Assembly: GCF_001422645.1 (NCBI RefSeq)
Contig: NZ_LMLR01000011.1
Location: forward strand, 317,701 to 381,700
Length of the DNA stretch: 64,000 nt
Source of the DNA: Arthrobacter sp. Leaf69
GTDB lineage: Bacteria > Actinomycetota > Actinomycetes > Actinomycetales > Micrococcaceae
Direction of reading: 5' to 3'
Positions 54,597 through 63,973 of the stretch are shown here, piece by piece. Numbering within the stretch: position 1 is the stretch's first letter; each line of letters starts with the position of its first letter. The position numbers and the translations under genes are program-made. Below the pieces are notes generated by a model. It made no database searches, had not been told where the DNA came from, and saw only the letters and a list, made by a program, of their open reading frames with translations.

Positions 54597-54605
54597 CTCG
54601 CATCA

Positions 54606-54635
54606 GGGGCCGTTTTGAGCCCCCAAAACGGCCCC
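54606..54635. terminator. 12-bp hairpin between convergent yaaA and zinc-ribbon gene
   Basis: Perfect arms 54606-54617 and 54624-54635 (GGGGCCGTTTTG and complement), 6-nt loop, no T-run outside. Confidence 0.65.
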
Positions 54636-54656
54636 AACTGCCAGTCAGTCGGGTGG

Positions 54657-55394
54657 CTACGCCCACTCGGAGGAGCGGACCAGGATGCAGCCGGAGTCCG
54701 GGCAGAAGACGATGTCGTCCTCGGCCGCGGCCTTTATTTCGGCGAGGTCGCCCGGGCTGAGCTGCATGCCGGATCCCTCGGACGTGCCGTGGAACAGCCG
54801 CGCCGCACCGACGCCGCGCTTGGCCAGGGTCTTCTCGTAGACGGCGAGCATGCCCGCGTCGAGGCCCTCGGCGAATTCGGCACGCTTGCCGCGCACCACC
54901 GTGGCCTCGGCGGCGACCTCGGCGAGCTGTTCGTCCAGCTCGGCACGGATGGAGCCGAAGGAACCCTGGATGTCGTCGACGATCTGCTGCTGGGCGGCCT
55001 GGCGCAGGCGCAGGGAATCGAGCCGCTCAAGGACCTCCAGCTCCACGTCTTCAAGGTCGGAGCGGCGCTTGTTCAGGGACACGAGGTCGCGCTGCAGGGC
55101 CACGAGGTCCTTGGACAGGCCGGTGCCGCTGTTGAGCTTCGCCTCGTCGCGTTCGATCCGGGAGGCCACCTGCTCCACGTCCGCCTCGGCCCGCTTAAGC
55201 TCGAGTTCGGCGTCGTGGACGGCCACCTTCGCGGAGCCGAGTTCGCCGTTGGCCACGCTGAGGGCTGCTTCAAGATCGGTGATCCGGGAGTCGCTTTCAA
55301 GGCTTCGGCGGCGGTTGGACAGGGATTTGAGCTTCGCATCAAGTCCCTGCAATTCGAGCAACTTCAACTGTTCCGCCGGTGCTGCCTTGGCCAC
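54657..55394 (-). CDS. zinc-ribbon/coiled-coil protein of the Nif3-linked family
   Basis: 245 aa. Residues about 5-170 form a long coiled coil (LELQGLDAKLKSLSNRRRSLES... with regular heptads). The C-terminal part is the C4-type zinc-ribbon domain, but only one half remains: CPDSGC near residues 233-238; the usual first CxxC appears as GSGM. Family members act as partners of Nif3-like proteins in unknown processes. GTG 55394 has GGAGG 6 nt upstream. It follows nif3 on the same strand with 123 nt between. Confidence 0.87.
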   Translation of the reverse strand: MAKAAPAEQLKLLELQGLDAKLKSLSNRRRSLESDSRITDLEAALSVANGELGSAKVAVHDAELELKRAEADVEQVASRIERDEAKLNSGTGLSKDLVALQRDLVSLNKRRSDLEDVELEVLERLDSLRLRQAAQQQIVDDIQGSFGSIRAELDEQLAEVAAEATVVRGKRAEFAEGLDAGMLAVYEKTLAKRGVGAARLFHGTSEGSGMQLSPGDLAEIKAAAEDDIVFCPDSGCILVRSSEWA

Positions 55395-55517
55395 TATTTA
55401 CCTCCGCTTGTTCCCTGCCGGCCGGAGCCGGGCACCTAATCGGCGCTCCCTAGACTCTAGCGCCTAGCGTACTCCCCGGCCTCGCTACGCTCACCCGGGG
55501 CCCCTCGCACGCCAGGC

Positions 55518-56441
55518 CTAGCCCGGAGTCAGAATGAAGTCCCACGGATCGCTGTTGGTGCTGCTGACCCGGATCTCGACGTCATGGCCCTGGTCGCTCA
55601 GCACGTTACCCAGCGCATCCGCCGCGGCCGGCAGCCACAGCCACTCGCTGGCGAAGTGCGAAACGTCGATCAGGTACGGCCTGTCATTGACGGCCGCCTC
55701 ACGGGCTTCCGACGCCGGATGGTGCCGGAGATCGGCGGTCAGGTACACGTCGGCGTTGCTCGCCCGGACCTCGCCGAGGAGGGAATCGCCGGCGCCGCCG
55801 CACACCGCCACGCGGCGGACCAAGCCGTCCCGGTCCCCGGAGACACGCACTCCCCCGGCCACCGAGGGAAGGATCCCGAAGACGCGCGCGGCGAAGTCGC
55901 CCAGGGTCAGGACTTCCTCAAGGTCCCCGACGCGCCCGATGCCTTCCTCCGGCAGGCCGTTGGCCGCCGGGGTCAGCGGGGCCACGTTCTGCAGTCCCAG
56001 CGCATCGGCCAGGACATCCGAGACGCCGCCGACGGCGGAATCACCGTTGGTGTGCACCGTCAACAGCCCGGTCCCCGACTCGATCAGGCGGTGCACGGCC
56101 CGGCCCTTGGCAGTGGTCGCCGCGACCGAGGTGACGCCCTTGAGCAGCAGAGGATGGTGGGTGATAAGAAGTTCGGCGCCAAATTCAATGGCTTCCTCGA
56201 TCACCTCAAGGGTCGGATCGACGGCGAAGAGGATCCTGTTGACCGCGGCGGAGGGGTGGCCGGCCACGAGGCCCACCTCGTCCCAGTCCTCCGCGAGGGA
56301 CTCCGGCCAGAGCTCTTCCACGGCCAGCAGGATCATGCCAAGGGTGGGCGCCCCGGGCGTTTCCCCGGATCCGTTGCCGGCAGCAGTGCTTCCGTCGGCA
56401 GGGCCGGCTGAAACGTCGGTGTTTTCAGGTTCCATACCCAC
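55518..56441 (-). CDS. Nif3-like dinuclear metal centre protein
   Basis: 307 aa (GTG 56441; ATG 56435 two codons later is possible). Hexameric fold of the NIF3/YbgI family with two metal sites: GLVAGHP, LLITHHPLLLKG (two His ligands), HTNGDSAVGGVSDVLA (His/Asp) and DVSHFASEW (His/Glu-type). About 30 N-terminal residues before the fold are Gly/Thr/Ser-rich. The cellular function is unresolved; GTP cyclohydrolase-like and tRNA roles have been proposed. TAGGGT ends 6 nt before the GTG. It is upstream of the zinc-ribbon gene, as often seen. Confidence 0.93.
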   Translation of the reverse strand: MGMEPENTDVSAGPADGSTAAGNGSGETPGAPTLGMILLAVEELWPESLAEDWDEVGLVAGHPSAAVNRILFAVDPTLEVIEEAIEFGAELLITHHPLLLKGVTSVAATTAKGRAVHRLIESGTGLLTVHTNGDSAVGGVSDVLADALGLQNVAPLTPAANGLPEEGIGRVGDLEEVLTLGDFAARVFGILPSVAGGVRVSGDRDGLVRRVAVCGGAGDSLLGEVRASNADVYLTADLRHHPASEAREAAVNDRPYLIDVSHFASEWLWLPAAADALGNVLSDQGHDVEIRVSSTNSDPWDFILTPG

Positions 56442-56447
56442 ATTTTT

Positions 56448-56453
56448 ACCCTA
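56448..56453 (-). promoter_or_regulatory. -10 hexamer TAGGGT, leaderless Nif3 start
   Basis: Ends 6 nt before GTG 56441. Confidence 0.6.
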
Positions 56454-56514
56454 TCGGCCGGCCGGCCCCGCAGACGCCGGGAATCATCGGAGCCCTTGAA
56501 CCATTGAAGAGAGC

Positions 56515-57039
56515 ATGAGAACTTTTGTCCTCGGCGGAGGCTGCTTCTGGTGCCTCGACGCCGTCTACCAGAAAACCAAGGGTGTCAGCGCGGTCGTTTC
56601 GGGCTACACCGGAGGCCATCACCGCGACCCCGACTACTACGCCGTCTGCTCCGGAACCACCGGCCATGCCGAAGTCGTGGCCGTAACGTTCGATGAGGAC
56701 GTCATCCCGGCGGAGGTCATCCTGGACATGTTCTTCGCCCTCCACGACCCCACGACGCTCAACCGTCAGGGCTACGACGTCGGCACCCAGTACCGCTCCT
56801 CGATGTTCTACGAGACAACCGAGGAGAAGATCATTTTCGAGGAAGCCATCGAACGGAACCAGCAGCTCTGGGCGCATCCGATCGTCACGGAAGTCAGCCG
56901 GCTGCCCGTGTTCCACCGGGCGGAGGAAATCCACCAGGACTACTTCGCCAAGTTCCCGGAGCAAGGTTACTGTCAGGTGATCATCAATCCGAAGCTGGCC
57001 AAGGCCAGGAAATATTACTCTGCATGGCTTAATGCTTAG
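56515..57039 (+). CDS. msrA: peptide methionine (S)-S-oxide reductase
   Basis: Repairs oxidised methionine; 174 aa. The catalytic motif GGCFWC is at residues 8-13 (Cys10 nucleophile, Cys13 nearby), followed by GVSAVVSGYTGGH, PTTLNRQGYDVGTQYRS and the C-terminal EQGYCQVIINPKLAKARK with a recycling Cys. The GAAGAGAG stretch serves as ribosome site. It is divergent from the Nif3 gene and upstream of cysK. Confidence 0.96.
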   Translation: MRTFVLGGGCFWCLDAVYQKTKGVSAVVSGYTGGHHRDPDYYAVCSGTTGHAEVVAVTFDEDVIPAEVILDMFFALHDPTTLNRQGYDVGTQYRSSMFYETTEEKIIFEEAIERNQQLWAHPIVTEVSRLPVFHRAEEIHQDYFAKFPEQGYCQVIINPKLAKARKYYSAWLNA

Positions 57040-57109
57040 CTAGGCCCTGCAGGCCCTCGTTAGGCTGACCTCAGTATTCCCCTTCTTCAACAGACAGGCG
57101 CAGACACCC

Positions 57110-58045
<936 letters not shown>

Positions 58046-58082
58046 GGCCGGCCTTGTCCCAAGATTTCGTAGAAAGGTCTTT

Positions 58083-58667
58083 GTGAGCTTCTTCGCAAGA
58101 CTGAAGGAAGACCTCGACGCCGCCCGGTCCCACGACCCGGCGGCTCGAGGTTCTTTTGAGAACTTCTTCGCCTACTCCGGCCTGCACGCGATCTGGTTCC
58201 ACCGCGTGACGCACCGGCTCTGGCAGAATCCGGCGCTGCGCTTTCCGGCACGGCTGATTTCCCAGCTGGCCAGGTTCCTCACCGGAATCGAGATCCATCC
58301 CGGCGCCACGATCGGCCGCCGGTTCTTCATCGACCACGGCATGGGGGTCGTCATCGGCGAAACCGCCGAAATCGGCGAGGACGTCATGATCTACCACGGC
58401 GTGACCCTCGGCGGCCGCTCCCTGGCCAAGGTCAAGCGGCACCCCACCATCGAGGACCGCGTCGTGATCGGCGCCGGAGCCAAGATCCTGGGCCCCATCA
58501 CCATCGGCCGGGACAGCGCCGTGGGCGCCAACGCCGTGGTGGTCAAGGACGCCCCGGCCGAATCGATCCTCACCGGCGTGCCGGCCACGTGGCGGCACCG
58601 GGACGCGCAGCGCGAGACCAAGCCCGCCGTCGACCCCGCCGAATACCTGATCGAGTACCGGATCTAA
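58083..58667 (+). CDS. cysE: serine O-acetyltransferase
   Basis: Makes O-acetylserine from serine and acetyl-CoA, the first step of cysteine synthesis. 194 aa, the short EpsC-type. The left-handed beta-helix hexapeptide repeats run from [41 protein letters not shown] to [14 protein letters not shown]; the catalytic His is in the HG pair of DHGMG / YHGVTLGG. The end ...EYLIEYRI carries the C-terminal Ile that inserts into CysK's active site in the cysteine synthase complex. GTG 58083 with AAAGG upstream. Confidence 0.96.
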   Translation: MSFFARLKEDLDAARSHDPAARGSFENFFAYSGLHAIWFHRVTHRLWQNPALRFPARLISQLARFLTGIEIHPGATIGRRFFIDHGMGVVIGETAEIGEDVMIYHGVTLGGRSLAKVKRHPTIEDRVVIGAGAKILGPITIGRDSAVGANAVVVKDAPAESILTGVPATWRHRDAQRETKPAVDPAEYLIEYRI

Positions 58668-58712
58668 CTGACGCGTCCCCGCCGGAGCAGCTGGAAACTG
58701 GAAACGGGAAGG

Positions 58713-59546
58713 CTACGCGGGAAACCGCTGGTAGATTTTCCAGATCACGACGTCGAACGCCCGGTCCGGCAGCAACCGCCGCAGCAGCAGGATCGCCCGC
58801 GCGCCCTTGCCCACCGGATAGCGGGTCTTGGGCCGTGGCGACGTCGCGGCGTGGACGATGGCGTCGGAAATGACCTCCGGCGGTGTGGACATGGTGGAAC
58901 CCACGGTGGAAGCCAGCGCCGCCGCCACCACCTTCGCCTGGTCCATGTAGGGCCCGTGGCCGGACGTGGCCAGCAGGCTGTCGCCGGAGATGGCGCCCCA
59001 CTCCGATTCGGTTCCCGACGGCTCGATGATGCACACGTCGATGCCATGGGGCTTGAGTTCGATCCGCAGTGAATCGCTCAGGCCCTCGACGGCGAACTTT
59101 GTGGCGTGGTACCAGGCGCCCAGCGGCTCGTACATCTTGCCGCCGATCGAGGACACATTGATGATCCTCCCCCGCCCGGCGGTCCGCATGCCGGGGAGCA
59201 CCAGCTGGGTCATCCGCGCGAGCCCGAAGAGGTTGACGTCGAACTGCCGGCGCCCCTCGGCGATTTCCACTTCCTCCAGCGATCCGTAGGAGCCGTAGCC
59301 GGCGTTGTTCACCAGGACGTCCACCCGGCCGTGAGTGGCAATGACCTGCTCGACGGCTGCGGCCATGGATTCCTCGTTGGTGACATCCAGCGCCATGACC
59401 GTTACGCCGTGGGCCTTGAGCGGCTCCATTTTCTCGACGCGGCGCGCCCCGGCATACACGGTGAATCCCCGGGCGGCGAGTTTCCACGCGGTCTCAAAAC
59501 CGATGCCGGTGGAGGCACCGGTGACAAACGCTACGGGCTGGCTCAT
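58713..59546 (-). CDS. short-chain dehydrogenase/reductase
   Basis: 277-aa SDR. The cofactor motif TGASTGIGFE is near residues 9-18, followed by NNAGYGSYGS, the active site Ser in NVSSIGGKMYE and YHATK for Tyr/Lys. The pattern (TGASTGIG, VNNAGYG, long C-terminal helix region ending RAFDVVIWKIYQRFPA) resembles the oxidoreductase group near 17-beta-hydroxysteroid/retinol-type SDRs; substrate unknown. ATG 59546 has GGAG 8 nt upstream; the longer frame runs into gnd's terminator. It is convergent with cysE and downstream of gnd. Confidence 0.9.
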   Translation of the reverse strand: MSQPVAFVTGASTGIGFETAWKLAARGFTVYAGARRVEKMEPLKAHGVTVMALDVTNEESMAAAVEQVIATHGRVDVLVNNAGYGSYGSLEEVEIAEGRRQFDVNLFGLARMTQLVLPGMRTAGRGRIINVSSIGGKMYEPLGAWYHATKFAVEGLSDSLRIELKPHGIDVCIIEPSGTESEWGAISGDSLLATSGHGPYMDQAKVVAAALASTVGSTMSTPPEVISDAIVHAATSPRPKTRYPVGKGARAILLLRRLLPDRAFDVVIWKIYQRFPA

Positions 59547-59607
59547 CTGCTGCACTCCTGGGACGGTGACGGGACGGGGCCAGGGACGGGTTTCCGGGAA
59601 AACGCGT

Positions 59608-59645
59608 ACGGCCGGTGCTCCCAGAGTAACGGGAGCACCGGCCGT
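59608..59645 (-). terminator. gnd terminator
   Basis: Perfect 15-bp stem (59608-59622, 59631-59645) with an 8-nt loop; on the minus strand ACGCGTTTTCCC follows. Confidence 0.8.
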
Positions 59646-59661
59646 GGCGTCAGGTACGGAA

Positions 59662-61098
59662 CTAGTGGGTGTCCACTGCCTCGATTTCAGACTTGTCCTC
59701 GCCCCACAGGGTGTGGAAGGTTCCTTCGGCGTCGACACGGCCGTAGGTGTGCGCGCCGAAGAGGTCGCGCTGTCCCTGGATCACGGCGGCCGGGAGGCGC
59801 TTGCGGCGCAGGCCGTCGTAGTAGGCCAGCGAGGAGGAGAACACCGGCACCGGGATGCCCAGCTGCACGGCGGTCGAGACCACCCGGCGCCAGGCCGGGA
59901 GGACGTCGGCGATCGCCTTGGTGAAAGCCGGGGCGAAGAGCAGGTTGGCCGGCTTCTCCTCCGCGGCGTACGCCTTGGTGATCTCCTTGAGCAGTTCGGC
60001 CCGGATGATGCAGCCGCCGCGCCACAGCGAAGCGATCTCGTCCAGCTTCAGGTCCCAGCCGTATTCCTTCGCCGCGGAGGTGAGCATGTCCAGCCCCTGA
60101 GCGTAGGAGACCAGCTTGGAGGCGTACAGCGCCTGGCGGACGTCCTCGACGAAGCCCTCGGGAACCTCGACGTCGGCTTCCGCGCCAGCCAGCAGTTCCT
60201 GGGCCAGCTTGCGCTGCTCCGTCTGGGAGGACAGAGCGCGGGCGAAGACCGATTCGGCGATGCCCGACGTCGGGGAGCCCAGTTCCAGCGCGGAGATGAC
60301 CGTCCAGCGGCCGGTACCCTTCTGGCCGGCGGCGTCCACGACGACGTCGACGAACGGCTTGCCGGTCTTCGCGTCCACGTGGCCGAGGACCTCGGCGGAG
60401 ATTTCGATCAGGAAGGAGGCAAGGTCTCCCTTGTTCCACTCTTCGAAGATCTTGGCCTGGTCGGCCGGTTCGATGCCCGCGCCGGAGCGCAGCAGGTCGA
60501 ACGCTTCCCCGATGACCTGCATGTCGGCGTATTCGATGCCGTTGTGGACCATCTTGACGAAGTGACCGGCGCCGTCGGTGCCGATCCAGGCGCAGCAGGG
60601 CTTGCCGTCGACGTGGGCGGCGATCTTTTCCAGTAGCGGGCCGAGGGCGTCGTAGGACTCCTTGGAGCCGCCGGGCATGATCGAGGGGCCGTTGAGCGCG
60701 CCTTCCTCGCCGCCGGAGACGCCGATGCCGACGAAGTGCAGGTCCTTCTTGGCCAGGGCTGCTTCGCGGCGGCGGGTGTCCTCGTAGTGGGAGTTGCCGG
60801 CGTCGATAATGATGTCACCCGGTTCCAGGAGCGGCTCAAGCTGCTCAATCACGGAGTCGACCGGCTGGCCGGCTTTGACCATGATGAGCACGCGGCGCGG
60901 CTTCTCCAGCGAGTCAACGAGTTCCTGCAGGGTTTCCGTGCGGACAAAGTCGCCGTCCTGGCCGTGCTTGGCCAGCAGGGCGTCGGTCTTCTCGACGGAC
61001 CGGTTGTGCAGGGCAACGGTGAAGCCGTTCCGGGCCAGGTTGCGGGCGAGGTTGGCCCCCATCACCGCAAGGCCGGTGACACCGATGTGTGCTGACAT
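59662..61098 (-). CDS. gnd: 6-phosphogluconate dehydrogenase, NADP-type
   Basis: Oxidises 6-phosphogluconate to ribulose-5-phosphate with CO2 release; 478 aa, the long homodimeric class. The NADP motif GLAVMGANLARNLARNG is near residues 8-24, followed by ISGGEEGALNGPSIMPGG (substrate loop) and HNGIEYADMQ with the catalytic Lys region FVKMVHNGIEY. The C-terminal tail with AHTYGRVD is typical. ATG 61098 has GGAG 5 nt upstream; the TTG one codon earlier is not used. It is divergent from a GntR/FCD regulator in the gluconate/idonate cluster. Confidence 0.97.
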   Translation of the reverse strand: MSAHIGVTGLAVMGANLARNLARNGFTVALHNRSVEKTDALLAKHGQDGDFVRTETLQELVDSLEKPRRVLIMVKAGQPVDSVIEQLEPLLEPGDIIIDAGNSHYEDTRRREAALAKKDLHFVGIGVSGGEEGALNGPSIMPGGSKESYDALGPLLEKIAAHVDGKPCCAWIGTDGAGHFVKMVHNGIEYADMQVIGEAFDLLRSGAGIEPADQAKIFEEWNKGDLASFLIEISAEVLGHVDAKTGKPFVDVVVDAAGQKGTGRWTVISALELGSPTSGIAESVFARALSSQTEQRKLAQELLAGAEADVEVPEGFVEDVRQALYASKLVSYAQGLDMLTSAAKEYGWDLKLDEIASLWRGGCIIRAELLKEITKAYAAEEKPANLLFAPAFTKAIADVLPAWRRVVSTAVQLGIPVPVFSSSLAYYDGLRRKRLPAAVIQGQRDLFGAHTYGRVDAEGTFHTLWGEDKSEIEAVDTH

Positions 61099-61154
61099 CA
61101 AAACTCCAATTCATTCTGTGCAACGAGTGCAGTTCGTCCCGCGCGTGAGGCGGC

Positions 61155-61184
61155 ACTATCTTCTTGGGGATCAGTGGCTGTCAA
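61155..61184 (-). promoter_or_regulatory. gnd promoter
   Basis: On the minus strand TTGACA (61184-61179), an 18-nt spacer, GATAGT (61160-61155). The gnd start lies about 57 nt downstream. The sequence beside it (CATATG, 61190-61195) is A/T-rich and may hold operators for the divergent regulator. Confidence 0.6.
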
Positions 61185-61258
61185 TAAACCATATGTATTT
61201 CCGCGGGCTACGGGAAAGCAGTGCCCACGTGGCGGAATATGGCGCGTCACAAACAGTC

Positions 61259-61264
61259 TATGAT
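61259..61264 (+). promoter_or_regulatory. possible second -10 (TATGAT) upstream of the FCD regulator
   Basis: TATGAT at 61259-61264 matches the consensus closely and would give a leader of about 65 nt for the regulator gene, beside its leaderless promoter. It could instead serve an unannotated transcript. Confidence 0.35.
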
Positions 61265-61324
61265 TTCCGGCGCCGTCCGCGCCCGTCCGTGCCGAAACGT
61301 CGGCTGGAACAGCGTCCGCCGCAC

Positions 61325-61330
61325 TATGCT
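61325..61330 (+). promoter_or_regulatory. -10 hexamer TATGCT, leaderless FCD-regulator start
   Basis: Ends 7 nt before ATG 61338; used to choose that start over ATG 61326. Confidence 0.55.
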
Positions 61331-61337
61331 TACGACT

Positions 61338-62066
61338 ATGTCAACCAGCCTCCACCACCGCGCCATTGAGCACCTCGGCACCCGCATCGTCGCGGGCGAG
61401 CTCCCGGCCGGCCACATCATGCTGGCCGAGCACCTCGAAGAAGAACTCCAGGTTTCCCGTTCGGTGGTGCGCGAGGCCGTGCGCGTCCTGCAGTCGCTCG
61501 GCCTGGTCGAAACGACCAAGCGCGTGGGCATCCGCGTGCTGCCGGCCAACCGCTGGAACCCCTTCGATTCCCAGGTGATCCGCTGGCGCCTCGCCGGCGA
61601 AGGCCGCGGCGCACAGCTGCGCTCCCTCGCCGAGCTGCGCACCGCCGTCGAACCCGTGGCTGCCGAGCTGGCCGCCACCAACGCCCCGGAAGAGATCCGC
61701 CGCGAGCTTGTGGAGGTCTCGCACGCGATGCGCGACGCCGGCCGGGCCGGTGACGTGCCGAGGTTCCTGGAGCTGGACATCCACTTCCACTCCCTGCTCC
61801 TGACCGGGTCCGGGAACGAAATGTTCGCCAACATGGTGGGCCAGGTGGCGGAGACGCTGACCGGGCGCACCGTGCACGGCCTGATGCCGGACCGCCCGCG
61901 CGACACGGCGCTGCAGTGGCACGTGGACGTGGCCGAGGCGATTGCCGCCGGAAACCCGGCCGGCGCCCGGGAGGCCTCGGACCGGATCATGCGGCAGACC
62001 ATCGCGGAGATGGAACCTGAATGGAAGGACCAGCCGCGGGTCTTCGTCCCGGTCACACGGCCCTAG
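61338..62066 (+). CDS. GntR/FadR-family (FCD) transcriptional regulator
   Basis: 242 aa. The N-terminal winged HTH of the GntR family (HLGTRIVAGELPAGHIMLAEHLEEELQVSRSVVREAVRVLQSLGLVETTKRVGIRVLP, residues about 10-70) is followed by an FCD ligand domain with LAELRTAVEPVAAELAA, the metal/ligand histidines in FHSLLL and WHVDVAEAIAAGN. FCD regulators of this type sense sugar acids such as gluconate. Neighbours gnd (divergent) and two idonate/gluconate dehydrogenases (convergent) support that role. The start at 61338 follows TATGCT by 7 nt. Confidence 0.9.
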   Translation: MSTSLHHRAIEHLGTRIVAGELPAGHIMLAEHLEEELQVSRSVVREAVRVLQSLGLVETTKRVGIRVLPANRWNPFDSQVIRWRLAGEGRGAQLRSLAELRTAVEPVAAELAATNAPEEIRRELVEVSHAMRDAGRAGDVPRFLELDIHFHSLLLTGSGNEMFANMVGQVAETLTGRTVHGLMPDRPRDTALQWHVDVAEAIAAGNPAGAREASDRIMRQTIAEMEPEWKDQPRVFVPVTRP

Positions 62067-62106
62067 CTGTACTGCGGCGCCCGCCGCACGGACCCGCAGC
62101 CACTGT

Positions 62107-63189
62107 TCAGCCCTTCGCTTCCGGCGCGAAATCGAGCAGCACTTTCCCGGAAACCGCCGCGTTCCTGGCAACGTCGAACGCTTCCAGTGCGTTGTCCAGC
62201 GCGAAGGTGTGGGTGACCACCGGATCCACCAGCAGCGATCCGTCGGCGAGCGCATCAATGACGTCATCGATTTCGTCGTTGAAGCGGAAGGAACCCAGCA
62301 GCTCCAGCTCGCGGGTAATGGCCAGGGAGATCAGGACCGGCTGCGGCCCGGAGGGCAGGAGCCCCACCATCACCACTTTGCCGCCGCGCACAGCTCCCTT
62401 TATCGCGGAGGCCAGGCCGTGGTGGCTGCCGGAGGATTCAATGACAATGTCCGCCGCGACGGCCTCGATGGACGCTGCGTCGTCGCCCTTGAGGACCTCG
62501 TCGGCGCCCACCGCACTGGCTATTTCCAGCGGCCGGGTGTGCATGTCCACGGCCACGATCCGCCGCGCACCCGCGCGTTTGAGGACAGCCACGGCCAGTG
62601 CGCCGATGGGACCGCTGCCGATCACAAGGGCGGTCTTGCCGGTCACGTCCCCGGCGCGCGAGACGGCATGCCAGGCGACGCTGGCAGGTTCCACCAGCGC
62701 GGCTGTCCTGAGCTCAAGGCCGGCCGGCAGGGTGCGGAGCATCCGGGCGGGCAGGGCGGCGTAGCGGCTGAACGCGCCGTCGGTATGCGGGAAGCGCGCG
62801 GCGCTGCCGAGGTAGGTGCAGCCCGGTGAAAGGTTGGGACGGTCTTCCGGATACGGCGCGGCACCCGGTCCCGGCGTCGCGGGGTGCACGGCGACCCGGC
62901 TGCCGGCCGCCGGACCGCTCCCGTCGCCGGCCGCCAGGAGGACCGTTCCGACAATTTCGTGCCCGAGGATCATCGGCGCTTTGAGGACGGACTCGCCCGC
63001 GGCCCCGTGCAGCCAGTAATGCAGGTCGGAGCCGCAGATGCCGCCGAAGGCCACCTCGATGACCGCTTCGTCAGGCTTCGGTGCGGGGACCGGGATGTCC
63101 TCGATCCGGAGGTCGCCGGCAGCGTGGGCCACGACGGCGGCCGCGGTGGCCGGCAGTGCCGTCACGGTGCCCGTCAGAACGGCGCCCAT
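62107..63189 (-). CDS. L-idonate 5-dehydrogenase-like zinc MDR
   Basis: 360-aa medium-chain dehydrogenase. The catalytic zinc Cys52 (GGICGSDLHYW) and His77-Glu78 (LGHEIVG) are present, and NAD motif GSGPIGAL is near 195. The segment that in IdnD carries the four structural-zinc cysteines is shortened here and keeps only one (LSPGCTYLG), so the structural zinc is lost. SAARFPHTDGAFSRYAAL matches IdnD closely. The ATG at 63189 shares a base with the stop of the preceding SDR gene (TGATG), indicating coupling; the longer frame upstream is antisense-free but overlaps that gene. Confidence 0.88.
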   Translation of the reverse strand: MGAVLTGTVTALPATAAAVVAHAAGDLRIEDIPVPAPKPDEAVIEVAFGGICGSDLHYWLHGAAGESVLKAPMILGHEIVGTVLLAAGDGSGPAAGSRVAVHPATPGPGAAPYPEDRPNLSPGCTYLGSAARFPHTDGAFSRYAALPARMLRTLPAGLELRTAALVEPASVAWHAVSRAGDVTGKTALVIGSGPIGALAVAVLKRAGARRIVAVDMHTRPLEIASAVGADEVLKGDDAASIEAVAADIVIESSGSHHGLASAIKGAVRGGKVVMVGLLPSGPQPVLISLAITRELELLGSFRFNDEIDDVIDALADGSLLVDPVVTHTFALDNALEAFDVARNAAVSGKVLLDFAPEAKG

Positions 63190-63959
63190 CAGACCACCAC
63201 CGTCATGCCGCCGTCGATGAAGATCGTCTGGCCGTTGACGAAATTCGAGCCGTCGGACGCGAGCCAGACCGCCGGACCGGCCAGGTCCTGCACGGTCCCC
63301 CAACGGTGCGCCGGCGTCCGGCCCAGGATCCAGGCGTTGAACTGCTCGTCGTCCACGAGGTTCTGCGTCATTTCGGTGTGGATGTAGCCCGGTGCGATGC
63401 CGTTGATCTGCAGGCCCGCGCCGGCCCACTCGGCCGTCATCGCCCGGGTGAGGTTCCGGAGTCCGCCCTTGGCCGCAATATAGGGGGCAATGGTGGGCCG
63501 GGCGAGGTCCGTCTGGACCGAGCAGATGTTGATGATCTTGCCGCGGCCGCGCGGAATCATGTGCCGCGCCGCCTCCCGCCCCACCAGGAAGGCGCTGGTC
63601 AGGTCGGTGGAAATCACCCGCTCCCAGTCGGCGACGTCCAGCTCCAGCATAGGCACGCGGTGCTGGATGCCGGCGTTGTTGACCAGAATTTCCAGCGGAC
63701 CCACGTTCTCCTCGACCCAGGCGACGCCCCGGGCCGCCTCAAGGTCGCTGGTGACGTCGAAGGCGCAGCTGTGGATCCGGCCTGGCGGGTACTCCGCGGC
63801 CATGGCGGTTTCGGCGGCCTTCAGCCGTTCGGCGTTGATGCCGTTGAGCACCACCGTGGCCCCGGCGTCCGCCAGTGCCCGGGCCAGGGCGTTGCCGATC
63901 CCCCGGCTGGAGCCGGTGACCAGCGCGGTCCGGCCGGTCAGGTCAAAAAGTCCACTCAT
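63189..63959 (-). CDS. SDR, gluconate 5-dehydrogenase-like
   Basis: 256-aa NAD(P) oxidoreductase. TGSSRGIGNALARALADAG at about residues 15-33 holds the cofactor motif; catalytic residues Ser/Tyr/Lys are in NICSVQTDLARPTIAPYIAAKGG. The sequence follows IdnO (5-keto-D-gluconate reductase) and 2-dehydro-3-deoxy-gluconate 5-dehydrogenase-like SDRs. With the adjoining IdnD-like enzyme it would interconvert idonate, 5-ketogluconate and gluconate, which then enters the pentose phosphate route through gnd after phosphorylation. It is coupled to the dehydrogenase gene and follows another gene upstream. Confidence 0.9.
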   Translation of the reverse strand: MSGLFDLTGRTALVTGSSRGIGNALARALADAGATVVLNGINAERLKAAETAMAAEYPPGRIHSCAFDVTSDLEAARGVAWVEENVGPLEILVNNAGIQHRVPMLELDVADWERVISTDLTSAFLVGREAARHMIPRGRGKIINICSVQTDLARPTIAPYIAAKGGLRNLTRAMTAEWAGAGLQINGIAPGYIHTEMTQNLVDDEQFNAWILGRTPAHRWGTVQDLAGPAVWLASDGSNFVNGQTIFIDGGMTVVV

Positions 63960-63973
63960 TGGTTTGCTGATCC

